This document shows, one piece after another, positions 1 to 5,436 of a stretch of DNA of 5,436 nt. The notes beneath the pieces were generated by a model. It had not been told where the DNA came from. It searched no databases and worked only from the letters and a program-made list of their open reading frames with translations. The stretch is from Selenomonadaceae bacterium (GTDB taxonomy: Bacteria > Bacillota > Negativicutes > Selenomonadales > Selenomonadaceae), in the NCBI GenBank assembly GCA_017529085.1, contig JAFXOC010000648.1, positions 1-5,436 of the forward strand, given 5' to 3'. A program made the translations under genes and the position numbers. The stretch's first letter is position 1. The number at the start of each line of letters is the position of its first letter.

Positions 1-222
1 GAAGAGAAGAAGAAACAGGAAGAAGCCGAAAAGAAACGTTTAGAAGAAGAAAAGAAAAAGCAGGAAGAAGCCGAAAAGAAGCGTTTAGAAGAAGAAAAGA
101 AGAAGCAGGAAGAAGCCGAAAAGAAACGTTTAGAGGAAGAGAAAAAGAAACAAGAAGAGGCCGAAAAGAAACGTTTGGAGGAAGAGAAGAAACAGCAGGA
201 AGAAGCCGAAAAGAAGCGTTTA
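1..222 (+). repeat. 45-bp in-frame tandem repeat encoding an E/K/R helix
   Basis: Four complete 45-bp units (43-87, 88-132, 133-177, 178-222) and one unit cut by the window edge (1-42) encode the 15-residue repeat EEEKKKQEEAEKKRL. A degenerate copy (EEERKKREEEERQEKL) follows at 223-270. Almost all differences between units are synonymous third-base A/G changes. The only amino-acid change among the regular units is one Lys to Gln in the unit at 178-222. The array probably extends to the left of the window. Each unit has six acidic and six basic residues, so the segment is near neutral overall. The pattern suits an extended single α-helix or coiled coil acting as a stalk. Confidence 0.95.
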
Positions 223-1200
223 GAGGAAGAACGGAAAAAACGTGAAGAGGAGGAGCGTCAAGAAAAGTTAAATCAAGCAAAACTTAAAGTGCAAGAGCAA
301 ACTCATAACGCCGTTATGGGGATGCAAGCGGGAATTGTCGCCCTTTCCGCGGCGAATGATTTTGTTCAAACCGCTATGGAGCAAATTTCAACAGAAGCGA
401 GGACAAGCGCGGACGGAGTTGCCGTATATGCGGGTATGGGCGGAGGCAAATCTAACACCGGTACCGGCAGCGGAGTTGATGCGCGTACATGGAATGCGAT
501 TGTGGCATTGGGTCAAGAGCGACGTTTAAAGTCCGGAATGTTTTCTTATGGCGCATTTTTTGAGTACGGCAGGGCAAATTATACGATAGAGCCTGATAAT
601 GGGATGAACGGAACTTCAAAATACACGGGCGGAGGAATTTTCGCAAAGAAAACGTACGTCAACAACACATACATCGAAGGAAGCCTACGCGCCGGCAATA
701 TGAAAGATTCCGCCAACGGAATTTTAGAAGACGTTGCGGGCAATAGCTATGGTTATAACGTATCCTCTTCGTATTTCGGCGCGCATATCGGCGTTGGGCG
801 CGTATACAAATTAAAGAACGGCTTTGAGCTTGATTGTTACGGAAAATTTTTCTACACAAGACGAGGTGGCGTATCTTATAATGCGGGAGGTCAATATGAT
901 TTAGATGCCGTTTCAAGTAAGGTATTGCGAATAGGCGCGCGTTACGGTAAACGCCAACCCGGTTGGAACAGTTACGTCGGTCTCTCCTACGCCTATGAAT
1001 TTGACGGAGTGGCTCGCGGCAGAGCGGACGGGTACGCCATACGTCCCGCAAAAACAACGGGCGGCACCGTGTACGGAGAAATCGGCTTAAGATTGTTGCC
1101 GTCATCGACTTCAAGATGGAAATCCGATATTATGATTAAAGCCCACGCAGGTAAAAGTCGCGGAATTGGCGGACATTTTTCTATAGCTTATCTGTTTTGA
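1..1200 (+). CDS. Autotransporter with ER/K helical stalk and C-terminal outer-membrane β-barrel (5' end missing)
   Basis: This is the C-terminal 399 residues of a type V (autotransporter-like) surface protein. The frame is open from base 1, so the N-terminus, signal peptide and any further passenger lie outside the window. Visible residues 1-74 are 15-residue repeats of charged E/K/R/Q helix, followed by a degenerate charged stretch to about residue 90. Residues 91-137 look like an amphipathic linker helix of the kind that threads the barrel pore. From about residue 139 to the end there are alternating aromatic/Gly β-strands (motifs such as YAGMGGG and YGAFFEYG). The protein ends in HFSIAYLF, with F, Y, I and F at -1, -3, -5 and -7, the classic BAM-dependent outer-membrane signal. 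The barrel of about 260 residues fits the autotransporter domain family. A TTG at 175 is just a Leu codon within a repeat and not a start. The passenger's ligand or function cannot be inferred. The gene converges on rluD and shares a terminator with it. Confidence 0.88.
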   Translation, partial: EEKKKQEEAEKKRLEEEKKKQEEAEKKRLEEEKKKQEEAEKKRLEEEKKKQEEAEKKRLEEEKKQQEEAEKKRLEEERKKREEEERQEKLNQAKLKVQEQTHNAVMGMQAGIVALSAANDFVQTAMEQISTEARTSADGVAVYAGMGGGKSNTGTGSGVDARTWNAIVALGQERRLKSGMFSYGAFFEYGRANYTIEPDNGMNGTSKYTGGGIFAKKTYVNNTYIEGSLRAGNMKDSANGILEDVAGNSYGYNVSSSYFGAHIGVGRVYKLKNGFELDCYGKFFYTRRGGVSYNAGGQYDLDAVSSKVLRIGARYGKRQPGWNSYVGLSYAYEFDGVARGRADGYAIRPAKTTGGTVYGEIGLRLLPSSTSRWKSDIMIKAHAGKSRGIGGHFSIAYLF

Positions 1201-1210
1201 AAGTTAAAAT

Positions 1211-1259
1211 AAAAAGCAGAGGCAACTCTCAATTGATAAAAGAGTTGCTTCTGCTTTTT
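1211..1259. terminator. Bidirectional intrinsic terminator between convergent genes
   Basis: A 19-base arm at 1211-1229 pairs with 1241-1259 across an 11-base loop, with only one G·U wobble. The outer part is A-rich on the left and T-rich on the right, so a U-run ends the hairpin on the plus strand. On the minus strand the matching U-run is extended by TATTTTAA beyond the left arm. It starts 10 bases after the autotransporter stop, which fits its role there. It is about 90 bases beyond the rluD stop and could end the minus-strand transcript too. Confidence 0.9.
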
Positions 1260-1267
1260 GTATTAAG

Positions 1268-1335
1268 GGAACCTCTGAAAACTACATAATTTCTCTGATG
1301 ACTCCCTGCCACGAAGGGGCGGAGACAGACTGTAG
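1268..1335. repeat. Structured intergenic spacer, possible dispersed repeat or IS-end remnant
   Basis: This non-coding spacer contains nested inverted segments. CTACA (1282-1286) matches TGTAG (1331-1335). Inside it, CTCC-GCC (1302-1305, 1308-1310) pairs with GGC-GGAG (1318-1324), with a two-base bulge and a seven-base loop. It is more GC-rich than the flanking A/T-rich bases and has no U-run, so it is not an obvious terminator. It resembles small palindromic intergenic repeats found in many copies in some Firmicute genomes. With one copy visible, that is only inference; it could equally be a decayed insertion-sequence end or an RNA structure in the rluD 3' untranslated region. Confidence 0.3.
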
Positions 1336-1347
1336 ACTTATCATTAT

Positions 1348-2136
1348 TTATTCGCGGAACTCTTCCCCCCTACCCCCTCTATTACCTCTCAATACTTTCA
1401 ACACCCTTTTCATATCATCAGGCAACTTTGCGTAAAACTCCATCCTCTCCCCCATCCTCGGGTGAGTCAATGTTAATTTTGTCGAATGGAGCGCCTGACC
1501 CTCAATTTTAAAATGCGAGGATTTTCTTGCGCCATATTTTGGGTCGGCAACCAACGGATGCCCTATATGCGCCATGTGTACCCGTATCTGATGAGTGCGT
1601 CCCGTCTTTAATTCGCAAGCTATAAGCGTATATCCCGAAAATCTCTCTATTACCCGGTACTTTGTAAGGGCGTATTTGCCGTTTTTATCAACCACTGCCA
1701 TTTTTTTCCTATCTTTTAAGCTTCTGCCTATATCCCCTTCAATTTCGCCCTTATCTTCTTTAAAATTACCTTCAACAATAGCAAGATAAATCCGCTTTGC
1801 ATCCTTTTCAGCAATTTGCTTAGAGAGTGACAAATGCGCCGCATCATTTTTAGCTACAACCATAACGCCTGACGTATCTTTATCTAAGCGATGCACAATT
1901 CCCGGTCTAATCTTACCGTTTATCCCCGACAAATCCTTTGAATGATATAAAAGAGCGTTGACTAATGTCCCGCTATACACTCCCGCTCCCGGATGAACCA
2001 CCATTCCCCTCGCCTTATTCACCACTATAATGTCGCTGTCTTCGTACAAAATATTAATAGGAATGTCTTCAGGCTCCGCCAAAATTTCTTCGGGAGGCGA
2101 AAAATCGAGGGACACCTTATCCCCCGATTTCAACAA
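1348..2136 (-). CDS. rluD: RluD-family 23S rRNA pseudouridine synthase, catalytic part (downstream of an in-frame stop)
   Basis: This encodes the catalytic domain of an RluA/RluD-family enzyme, which isomerises uridine to pseudouridine in large-subunit rRNA. Motif HRLDKDTSG (residues 82-90 counted from 2136) holds the catalytic Asp85. The C-terminal family signature GRTHQIRVHMAHIGHPLVAD is intact, as is the VNKARGMVVHPG segment. The coordinates run from the first possible initiator after the internal stop, a TTG at 2136. That TTG has no good ribosome-binding site and is more likely a Leu codon of the full-length frame starting at 2280, which would give the usual length of about 310 codons with an N-terminal S4 domain. 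The last 13 residues form an Arg/Gly-rich tail. RluD is a family-level call: the RluA-type site specificity (1911/1915/1917 versus others) cannot be read from sequence alone. It is last in the minus-strand cluster, after lspA. Confidence 0.85.
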   Translation of the reverse strand: MLKSGDKVSLDFSPPEEILAEPEDIPINILYEDSDIIVVNKARGMVVHPGAGVYSGTLVNALLYHSKDLSGINGKIRPGIVHRLDKDTSGVMVVAKNDAAHLSLSKQIAEKDAKRIYLAIVEGNFKEDKGEIEGDIGRSLKDRKKMAVVDKNGKYALTKYRVIERFSGYTLIACELKTGRTHQIRVHMAHIGHPLVADPKYGARKSSHFKIEGQALHSTKLTLTHPRMGERMEFYAKLPDDMKRVLKVLRGNRGGRGEEFRE

Positions 2137-2280
2137 ATATTTTGGTTTAACCGCATTACCGTTTACAAGCGCGTCTCCCGATTCTATCAGCTTTTGAACC
2201 CTCGCTCTTTAAAACTCCGTAACCCTCGCTAAAAAAACATCGACTCTCTCATTTATAATATCCGCTTCAAATTCACTCAT
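2137..2280 (-). pseudogene. rluD: 5' part of rluD (S4 domain) broken by an in-frame TAA
   Basis: The natural start of rluD is the ATG at 2280, with AAGGGAAG at 2290-2297 nine bases upstream. It overlaps the end of lspA by eight bases. The translation begins MSEFEADIINERVDVFLARV, a typical RluD opening, then reads TEF, stop, RARVQKLIESGDALVNG. The stop is TAA at 2209-2211 (codon 24). The same frame continues without a shift into the catalytic domain, so this is a nonsense change and not a frameshift. S4-domain families generally have Ser or Thr before this Arg, so TCA to TAA is the simplest single-base explanation. Possibilities are a true loss of the S4 domain or of the gene, translational readthrough, or a sequence error. 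The data here cannot separate them. Confidence 0.85.
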
Positions 2281-2719
2281 GAACTCCGTCTTCCCTTGAG
2301 CGCATCACGGCGTACAATATGAAAAAAGTGCCGCAGACTATAGCTATATCCGCAATATTAAACACCGGCCAAATACGAAAATCTAAAAAATCCACTACAA
2401 GTCCGTTCTGTATTCTATCTATCAAATTACCAATGGCGCCCGCCAGCAAAAAAATCGCACCGTAACGTACAAAAAGAGCCTGCTTATTAAGTTTCGGTAT
2501 AATATAAAATCCCGCCGCCAAAACAATCGCGCCCGCTATTATAAAAAATAATCTCTCGTTTTCCAAAATTCCGAATGCCGCCCCCGGATTTAATATATAC
2601 GTTATGTGGAAGGCGTTTTTTATTATCGGTATGGTCTCCCCCGCTTTCATATTGACCGTTACAATATGTTTTATAACTTGATCTAAAATAATAATTCCCA
2701 ACAACAAATAATAATTCAT
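2273..2719 (-). CDS. lspA: Lipoprotein signal peptidase (signal peptidase II)
   Basis: This is an integral inner-membrane aspartyl peptidase that removes the signal peptide of lipid-modified prolipoproteins. Counted from the ATG at 2719 it has 148 residues, normal for the family. Four hydrophobic segments are visible (about 3-20, 54-74, 84-99, 117-138). The conserved blocks are present: D13 in the first helix, NPGAAFG (44-50), GAIGNLIDR (94-102), VVDF (108-111) and FNIAD (120-124). Asp110 and Asp124 match the catalytic pair of structurally studied LspA; Asp101 is also strictly conserved. A TTG at 2722 gives an alternative start one codon earlier. The nearest Shine-Dalgarno-like AAGG (2734-2737) is weak and distant, so translation may depend on coupling to ylmH, whose stop is 16 bases upstream. 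The 3' end overlaps the rluD start by eight bases, which suggests coupling in that direction as well. Confidence 0.96.
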   Translation of the reverse strand: MNYYLLLGIIILDQVIKHIVTVNMKAGETIPIIKNAFHITYILNPGAAFGILENERLFFIIAGAIVLAAGFYIIPKLNKQALFVRYGAIFLLAGAIGNLIDRIQNGLVVDFLDFRIWPVFNIADIAIVCGTFFILYAVMRSREDGVHE

Positions 2720-2735
2720 CAAGAAAACATCTGCC

Positions 2736-3524
2736 TTATATGTATCGTTTTAACAAAAGAGCAATACGCCCTTTTTTCGTATTGCCGCGAACTTCGGCTA
2801 CTTCCAGTCTACCTCGTCCGCGCATTGAAAGCACGTCTCCTTCCTTTATCGCGACAGAGGCGTTTTTTATTCCCTGCCAATTAAGTTTAACCTTATCAGC
2901 CGCAATATCCGCAGCGGCCTTGCTTCTTGAAAACCCAAATCCCGCAGCCGCCACAGCGTCGACTCTTAAAGACGCCACGGTTGCGCTTATCTCTTTTACG
3001 CGCTCTTCCTTTGGCGCGATTGACGAGAGCTCGCAAATTTCACACTCAACTTTTGCGCCGCCTATCTGCGTCAGATTTTCAATAAAGTAATCCGACATCT
3101 TTTCATCCGTCAATATATTAGCGGATTCGCCGGTAGCTATTATATCCCCCACAACTCCCCTATCTATTCCGAGAGACATGACGGAACCCAATACGTCTCT
3201 ATGAGAAAGCCTTGTAAACTCCGTTTTCCACTTGGCTTCTATGGCGACAATTTCAAACGACGGTTTTCCACCGAATGTTTTATCCGTAAACATGGCTCGT
3301 TGACGTTCCGCCCCGTGGTACCCGCCGAAAAAATCAACGGCGACACCGGCGAAATTTGCCGCCACGGTCTCTGCGATATCCTGCTCGTAAGGCGAGAGAA
3401 AAGGAGTAAGTCGAAACTTGCCGGAACTTTCGGCCCACTTTGCCATATCAACCAGCTTTACCGCCGTTTCCTCCTCTTCCGTACCCTTAAAAAACCGCAA
3501 AATCTTCTCTTTATCCGATGCCAT
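2736..3524 (-). CDS. ylmH: YlmH-family S4-domain RNA-binding protein
   Basis: This is a 262-residue cytosolic protein of the YlmH family. B. subtilis YlmH binds the 50S subunit and has been connected to rescue of stalled ribosomes; its gene sits in the same division cluster. The N-terminal domain covers residues 1-90. The family block LSHRDVLGSVMSLGIDRGVVGDI (written here in two overlapping parts, LSHRDVLGSVM and SLGIDRGVVGDI) is at 106-128. A C-terminal S4 RNA-binding domain spans about 182-245, with the helix pair SRSKAAADIAADKVKLNWQ. The start is ATG at 3524, with GGAG at 3531-3534 six bases upstream. Spacing to the sepF stop is 11 bases, so the two are probably cotranscribed. Length and architecture are normal. 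In many Firmicutes ylmG lies between sepF and ylmH, and divIVA follows; neither is present here. Confidence 0.93.
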   Translation of the reverse strand: MASDKEKILRFFKGTEEEETAVKLVDMAKWAESSGKFRLTPFLSPYEQDIAETVAANFAGVAVDFFGGYHGAERQRAMFTDKTFGGKPSFEIVAIEAKWKTEFTRLSHRDVLGSVMSLGIDRGVVGDIIATGESANILTDEKMSDYFIENLTQIGGAKVECEICELSSIAPKEERVKEISATVASLRVDAVAAAGFGFSRSKAAADIAADKVKLNWQGIKNASVAIKEGDVLSMRGRGRLEVAEVRGNTKKGRIALLLKRYI

Positions 3525-3535
3525 AAACCGCTCCG

Positions 3536-4015
3536 TTATTTCCTAAGCCAAGGCATATCGCCAAAGCCCTTTTTCTCATTCTCATCGGTATAACTTACGT
3601 TCACATTATTAGGGGCGCACAAGAATACATTCTTCCCCACTTTTTTAATATCCCCGTTTAACGCGTAAGTCGTGCCGCTGGCAAAATCTATAATCCGCTT
3701 TGCCGTCTCCGGGTCGGTATGTTCCAAATTTATGACCACAGGGCGTTTCTCCCTCAAACAATTCGCCACTTCCTGCGAATCGTCGAAGGATTTGGGCTCT
3801 ATCACCATAACTTTCATGTGATAAGCCGCAACAACGCTGTCTCTCGCGGAAGCCGCATTTTGAAAATCAATCACATTCTGCCCGTATGTGCGATTTTCCT
3901 CCCTCTCCCGTCTTTCAAATTCCCTGCCCTTAGCAGGCGGCTCCTTTTCCCACTCGTCCTCATACTCCTCTTCATAATCGTTTCCCCTAGACATAAACCT
4001 ATCCATAAACCCCAT
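3536..4015 (-). CDS. sepF: Cell division protein SepF
   Basis: SepF is an FtsZ-binding protein that forms rings, tethers FtsZ to the membrane and helps form the septum in Firmicutes, Actinobacteria and related groups. The 159-residue product has the expected plan. The N-terminal membrane-targeting amphipathic helix is MGFMDRFMSR. A low-complexity acidic/basic linker covers 12-45. The compact SepF core spans about 65-145, with KVMVIEPKSFDDSQEVANCL, RPVVINLEHTD, RIIDFASGTTYALNGDIKKVG and FLCAPNNVNV. The linker is rich in Glu and Arg. The start at 4015 has a strong AAGGAGG (4023-4029) seven bases upstream that overlaps the yggS stop codon, so translation of the two is probably coupled. Its neighbours yggS and ylmH are the standard companions. 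Confidence 0.97.
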   Translation of the reverse strand: MGFMDRFMSRGNDYEEEYEDEWEKEPPAKGREFERREREENRTYGQNVIDFQNAASARDSVVAAYHMKVMVIEPKSFDDSQEVANCLREKRPVVINLEHTDPETAKRIIDFASGTTYALNGDIKKVGKNVFLCAPNNVNVSYTDENEKKGFGDMPWLRK

Positions 4016-4022
4016 ATCTACC

Positions 4023-4029
4023 CCTCCTT
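4023..4029 (-). promoter_or_regulatory. Strong Shine-Dalgarno of sepF overlapping the yggS stop
   Basis: AAGGAGG lies seven bases before the sepF ATG. The A's at its 5' end are part of the yggS TAA (4028-4030). It is the best ribosome-binding site in the window, which fits SepF being needed in higher amounts than its neighbours. Confidence 0.88.
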
Positions 4030-4720
4030 AATACTTCCTGGCGCCGAAAATGCCGGTACCAACTCTTACTATTGTTGCTCCTTCTTCAACCGCGATTTCA
4101 TAATCGCCGGTCATGCCCATGGAAAGTTCCGTTATGTCGGCTCTTTCCCACGGCATTTTCTTTATGTTGGTAAAAATATCATACATCTCTTTAAAAAGAG
4201 GTCGCGCCGCTTCCTTATCTTCAAAATTCGGCGCAATCAACATTAATCCTCTCAGTTTCAGGTTTTCTAACGCATCAATACCCTTTAAAAGCGGCATTAA
4301 TTCTTCTTTGTCGCAACCGAATTTAGTTTCTTCCCCATAGAGATTTACCTGCGCCAACACCTCTTGAGTTTTGCCCAAAACCGCCGCGGCACCGTTAATC
4401 GCATCTGCAAGATGAAGGCTGTCAACGGAATGAATCAGCTTAAACATCTTCACCGCTTGTTTAGCCTTGTTTGTCTGCAAATGCCCTATCAAGTGCCAAG
4501 TAACATCCCGCTCTAATTCGGAGAATTTTTCTTTTGCCTCTTGCACCCGATTTTCACCGATATGCTCGGCTCCTGCGTCTATCGCTTCTCTCATGGCGGC
4601 AATATCGTGATTTTTCGTTACCGCCACCAATGTAACGGGCGCATCTTTAGGTACTTTTAGCCGTCTTTGCTTTGCCGCTTCGATTTTTTCCAAAACCTGT
4701 CTGAAATTTTCTGCAATCAT
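4028..4720 (-). CDS. yggS: YggS/YlmE-family pyridoxal phosphate homeostasis protein
   Basis: This is a PLP-binding protein of the PLPBP family (YggS in E. coli, YlmE in B. subtilis), a single-domain TIM barrel without known enzymatic activity that buffers pyridoxal phosphate and affects amino-acid metabolism. From the ATG at 4720 it has 230 residues, the normal size. The PLP Lys is K36 in LVAVTKNHD. Other family blocks are GENRVQEAKEK, WHLIGHLQTNKAK, IHSVDS, LSMGMTGDYEIAVEEGAT and IVRVGTGIFG, the last two forming the phosphate-binding end. A GTG at 4729 could extend the protein by three residues but lies inside the AGGTGA ribosome-binding site of the ATG, so the ATG is preferred. It starts nine bases after the pgeF stop. 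The stop overlaps the sepF ribosome-binding site. Confidence 0.96.
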   Translation of the reverse strand: MIAENFRQVLEKIEAAKQRRLKVPKDAPVTLVAVTKNHDIAAMREAIDAGAEHIGENRVQEAKEKFSELERDVTWHLIGHLQTNKAKQAVKMFKLIHSVDSLHLADAINGAAAVLGKTQEVLAQVNLYGEETKFGCDKEELMPLLKGIDALENLKLRGLMLIAPNFEDKEAARPLFKEMYDIFTNIKKMPWERADITELSMGMTGDYEIAVEEGATIVRVGTGIFGARKY

Positions 4721-4725
4721 ATTCG

Positions 4726-4731
4726 TCACCT
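4726..4731 (-). promoter_or_regulatory. Shine-Dalgarno that decides the yggS start
   Basis: AGGTGA at 4726-4731 is five bases before the ATG at 4720 and matches the 16S rRNA 3' end (TCACCT). The alternative GTG at 4729 falls within it and would lack its own site. The motif also overlaps the pgeF TAG stop by two bases (TAGGTGA). Confidence 0.8.
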
Positions 4732-5436
4732 AGATATTTTTTAGGGCAATCAAAGCGCCAATCCTGCCGGTTACGCCTTTTTCAGCCCTATATGAAAAAT
4801 ACCACGAATTTTCGCCGTAAGTGCAAGCCCTCGCCACGTCTATATTCTTCGCTCTAACCCCTGCGGCAAGGAGTATCTCTCTGTTAGCTTCCCATAAATC
4901 AAGGTGATATTTCCCTTCCTCCGCCGACAAAAACTTATCGCTGTCCGAGAAATTTTCCCTAAAAACCTTCGCCACATCTTCGCCTATTTCATAAGCCGCC
5001 TTTGAAATCGAAGGTCCAATCCCCGCCAAGCAATCCTCCGGGTTCGTGCCGAAAGCCGCTTTCATCGCTAAAAGAGTCTTTTCGGCAATCTTTCCCGCCG
5101 TACCTTTCCAACCCGCATGAGCCGCGCCAATCGCTCTATTTTTGGGGTCCACAATCAAAATCGGCGTACAATCCGCAAAACACAACAAAAGCGGCACATT
5201 CGCTTCATTCGTAATCAGCGCGTCAACATCGTCTATGGCGGATTCGTAATCTTTAGCCCCCAATCCTCTATGCTCCGCGCCGACCCTCATCACAGTCGTT
5301 CCATGAACCTGTTTCGGCGAAACAATATCTTTAGCGTTCAACAATAAGGAATGAGCGAAAATCTGTCTGTTATCCCGCACAGCTCCCGCATCGTCCCCCA
5401 CATGAAACGCCAAATTCAGCGAATAATAAGGTTTCC
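4730..5436 (-). CDS. pgeF: PgeF/YlmD-family peptidoglycan editing factor (5' end missing)
   Basis: This belongs to the DUF152 / multicopper polyphenol oxidase-like family. E. coli PgeF (YfiH) prevents wrong incorporation of L-Ser in place of L-Ala in the peptidoglycan stem; related proteins also show purine nucleoside phosphorylase activity. The frame is open at the right edge (KPYYSLNLAFHVGDD), so the N-terminal residues are missing. The TTG at 5413 is an internal Leu codon, not the start. In the visible 234 residues the metal-site residues are present: His44 in PKQVHGT, Cys89 in CFADCTPI and His106 in GAAHAGWKG. The C-terminal blocks GIGPSISKAAYEIGEDV, KYHLDLWEANREILLAAGV and CTYGENSWYFSYRAEKGVTGR are typical. 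It is the first visible gene of the minus-strand cluster and lies directly upstream of yggS, as in B. subtilis ylmD-ylmE. Any promoter lies beyond the window. Confidence 0.95.
   Translation of the reverse strand, partial: KPYYSLNLAFHVGDDAGAVRDNRQIFAHSLLLNAKDIVSPKQVHGTTVMRVGAEHRGLGAKDYESAIDDVDALITNEANVPLLLCFADCTPILIVDPKNRAIGAAHAGWKGTAGKIAEKTLLAMKAAFGTNPEDCLAGIGPSISKAAYEIGEDVAKVFRENFSDSDKFLSAEEGKYHLDLWEANREILLAAGVRAKNIDVARACTYGENSWYFSYRAEKGVTGRIGALIALKNI

Noticed and set aside
175..177. TTG at 175 as the start of the autotransporter
   Set aside because: It encodes the Leu that ends a repeat unit, the frame is open to base 1, and no ribosome-binding site or signal peptide follows.
1..222. CRISPR array or TolA domain
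   Set aside because: The 45-bp units are contiguous without spacers and in frame, so they are not CRISPR. A TolA-like charged helix was considered, but the C-terminus is an outer-membrane barrel and not a TolA domain III.
659..1114. 151-codon open frame on the minus strand inside the autotransporter gene
   Set aside because: Its product is Arg/Cys-rich with no recognisable fold, and it lies fully antisense to a well-supported β-barrel with the expected strand pattern. It is a shadow frame.
2209..2211. TAA as a reassigned sense codon
   Set aside because: TAA ends rluD, ylmH, sepF and yggS in the same window at the expected family lengths, so it works as a normal stop here.
2719..2730. Tiny three-codon frame (ATG TTT TCT TGA) overlapping the lspA ATG as a translational-coupling leader
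   Set aside because: The only Shine-Dalgarno-like bases (AAGG) are three bases from its ATG, too close to be convincing, and chance occurrence is likely.
2740..3090. 116-codon open frame on the plus strand within ylmH
   Set aside because: It is antisense to the S4 domain of YlmH; its Ser/Ala/Pro-rich product is a composition effect.
3719..4246. 175-codon open frame on the plus strand across sepF and yggS
   Set aside because: It is antisense to two strongly recognised genes with good ribosome-binding sites, and its product has no family features.

Overview
This window looks like a chromosomal segment of a diderm (outer-membrane-bearing) Firmicute, most likely of the class Negativicutes. The reasoning combines two things. 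The minus strand carries the Firmicute-type ylm/division cluster, including SepF and YlmH. The plus strand carries the C-terminal β-barrel of an outer-membrane autotransporter, which a Gram-positive cell would not have. The assignment below class is not determined, and another diderm lineage that carries SepF cannot be excluded.

Layout. Positions 1-1200 (+) hold the 3' part of an autotransporter gene. It is open at the left edge and begins with at least five copies of a 45-bp repeat encoding a charged ER/K-rich helix. A long, nearly symmetric hairpin at 1211-1259 lies between the convergent genes and can serve as a terminator in both directions. A structured 70-bp spacer (about 1268-1335) follows; it may be a small dispersed repeat. 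From 1348 to the right edge everything is on the minus strand and tightly packed. In transcription order the genes are pgeF (5' end outside the window), yggS, sepF, ylmH, lspA and an RluD-type pseudouridine synthase. Spacings run from an 8-base overlap to 16 bases, so one transcript entering from beyond the right edge is likely. No promoter for either unit is visible.

How the genes relate. PgeF edits peptidoglycan precursors. YggS (YlmE) is a pyridoxal-phosphate homeostasis protein. SepF anchors and bundles FtsZ at the division septum. YlmH is an S4 RNA-binding protein linked to stalled-ribosome handling. LspA matures lipoproteins. RluD modifies 23S rRNA. The mix of envelope, division and ribosome functions is typical of this conserved cluster. 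YlmG, often beside sepF, and DivIVA, often after ylmH, are absent here.

The main anomaly is in rluD. The reading frame starts with a good ATG at 2280 but meets an in-frame TAA at 2209-2211, in the S4 domain at a position where the family usually has Ser or Thr. The frame then continues intact to the end of the catalytic domain. I see no clearly undescribed system. The points most worth a second look are this stop codon, the helical-stalk autotransporter and the structured spacer.
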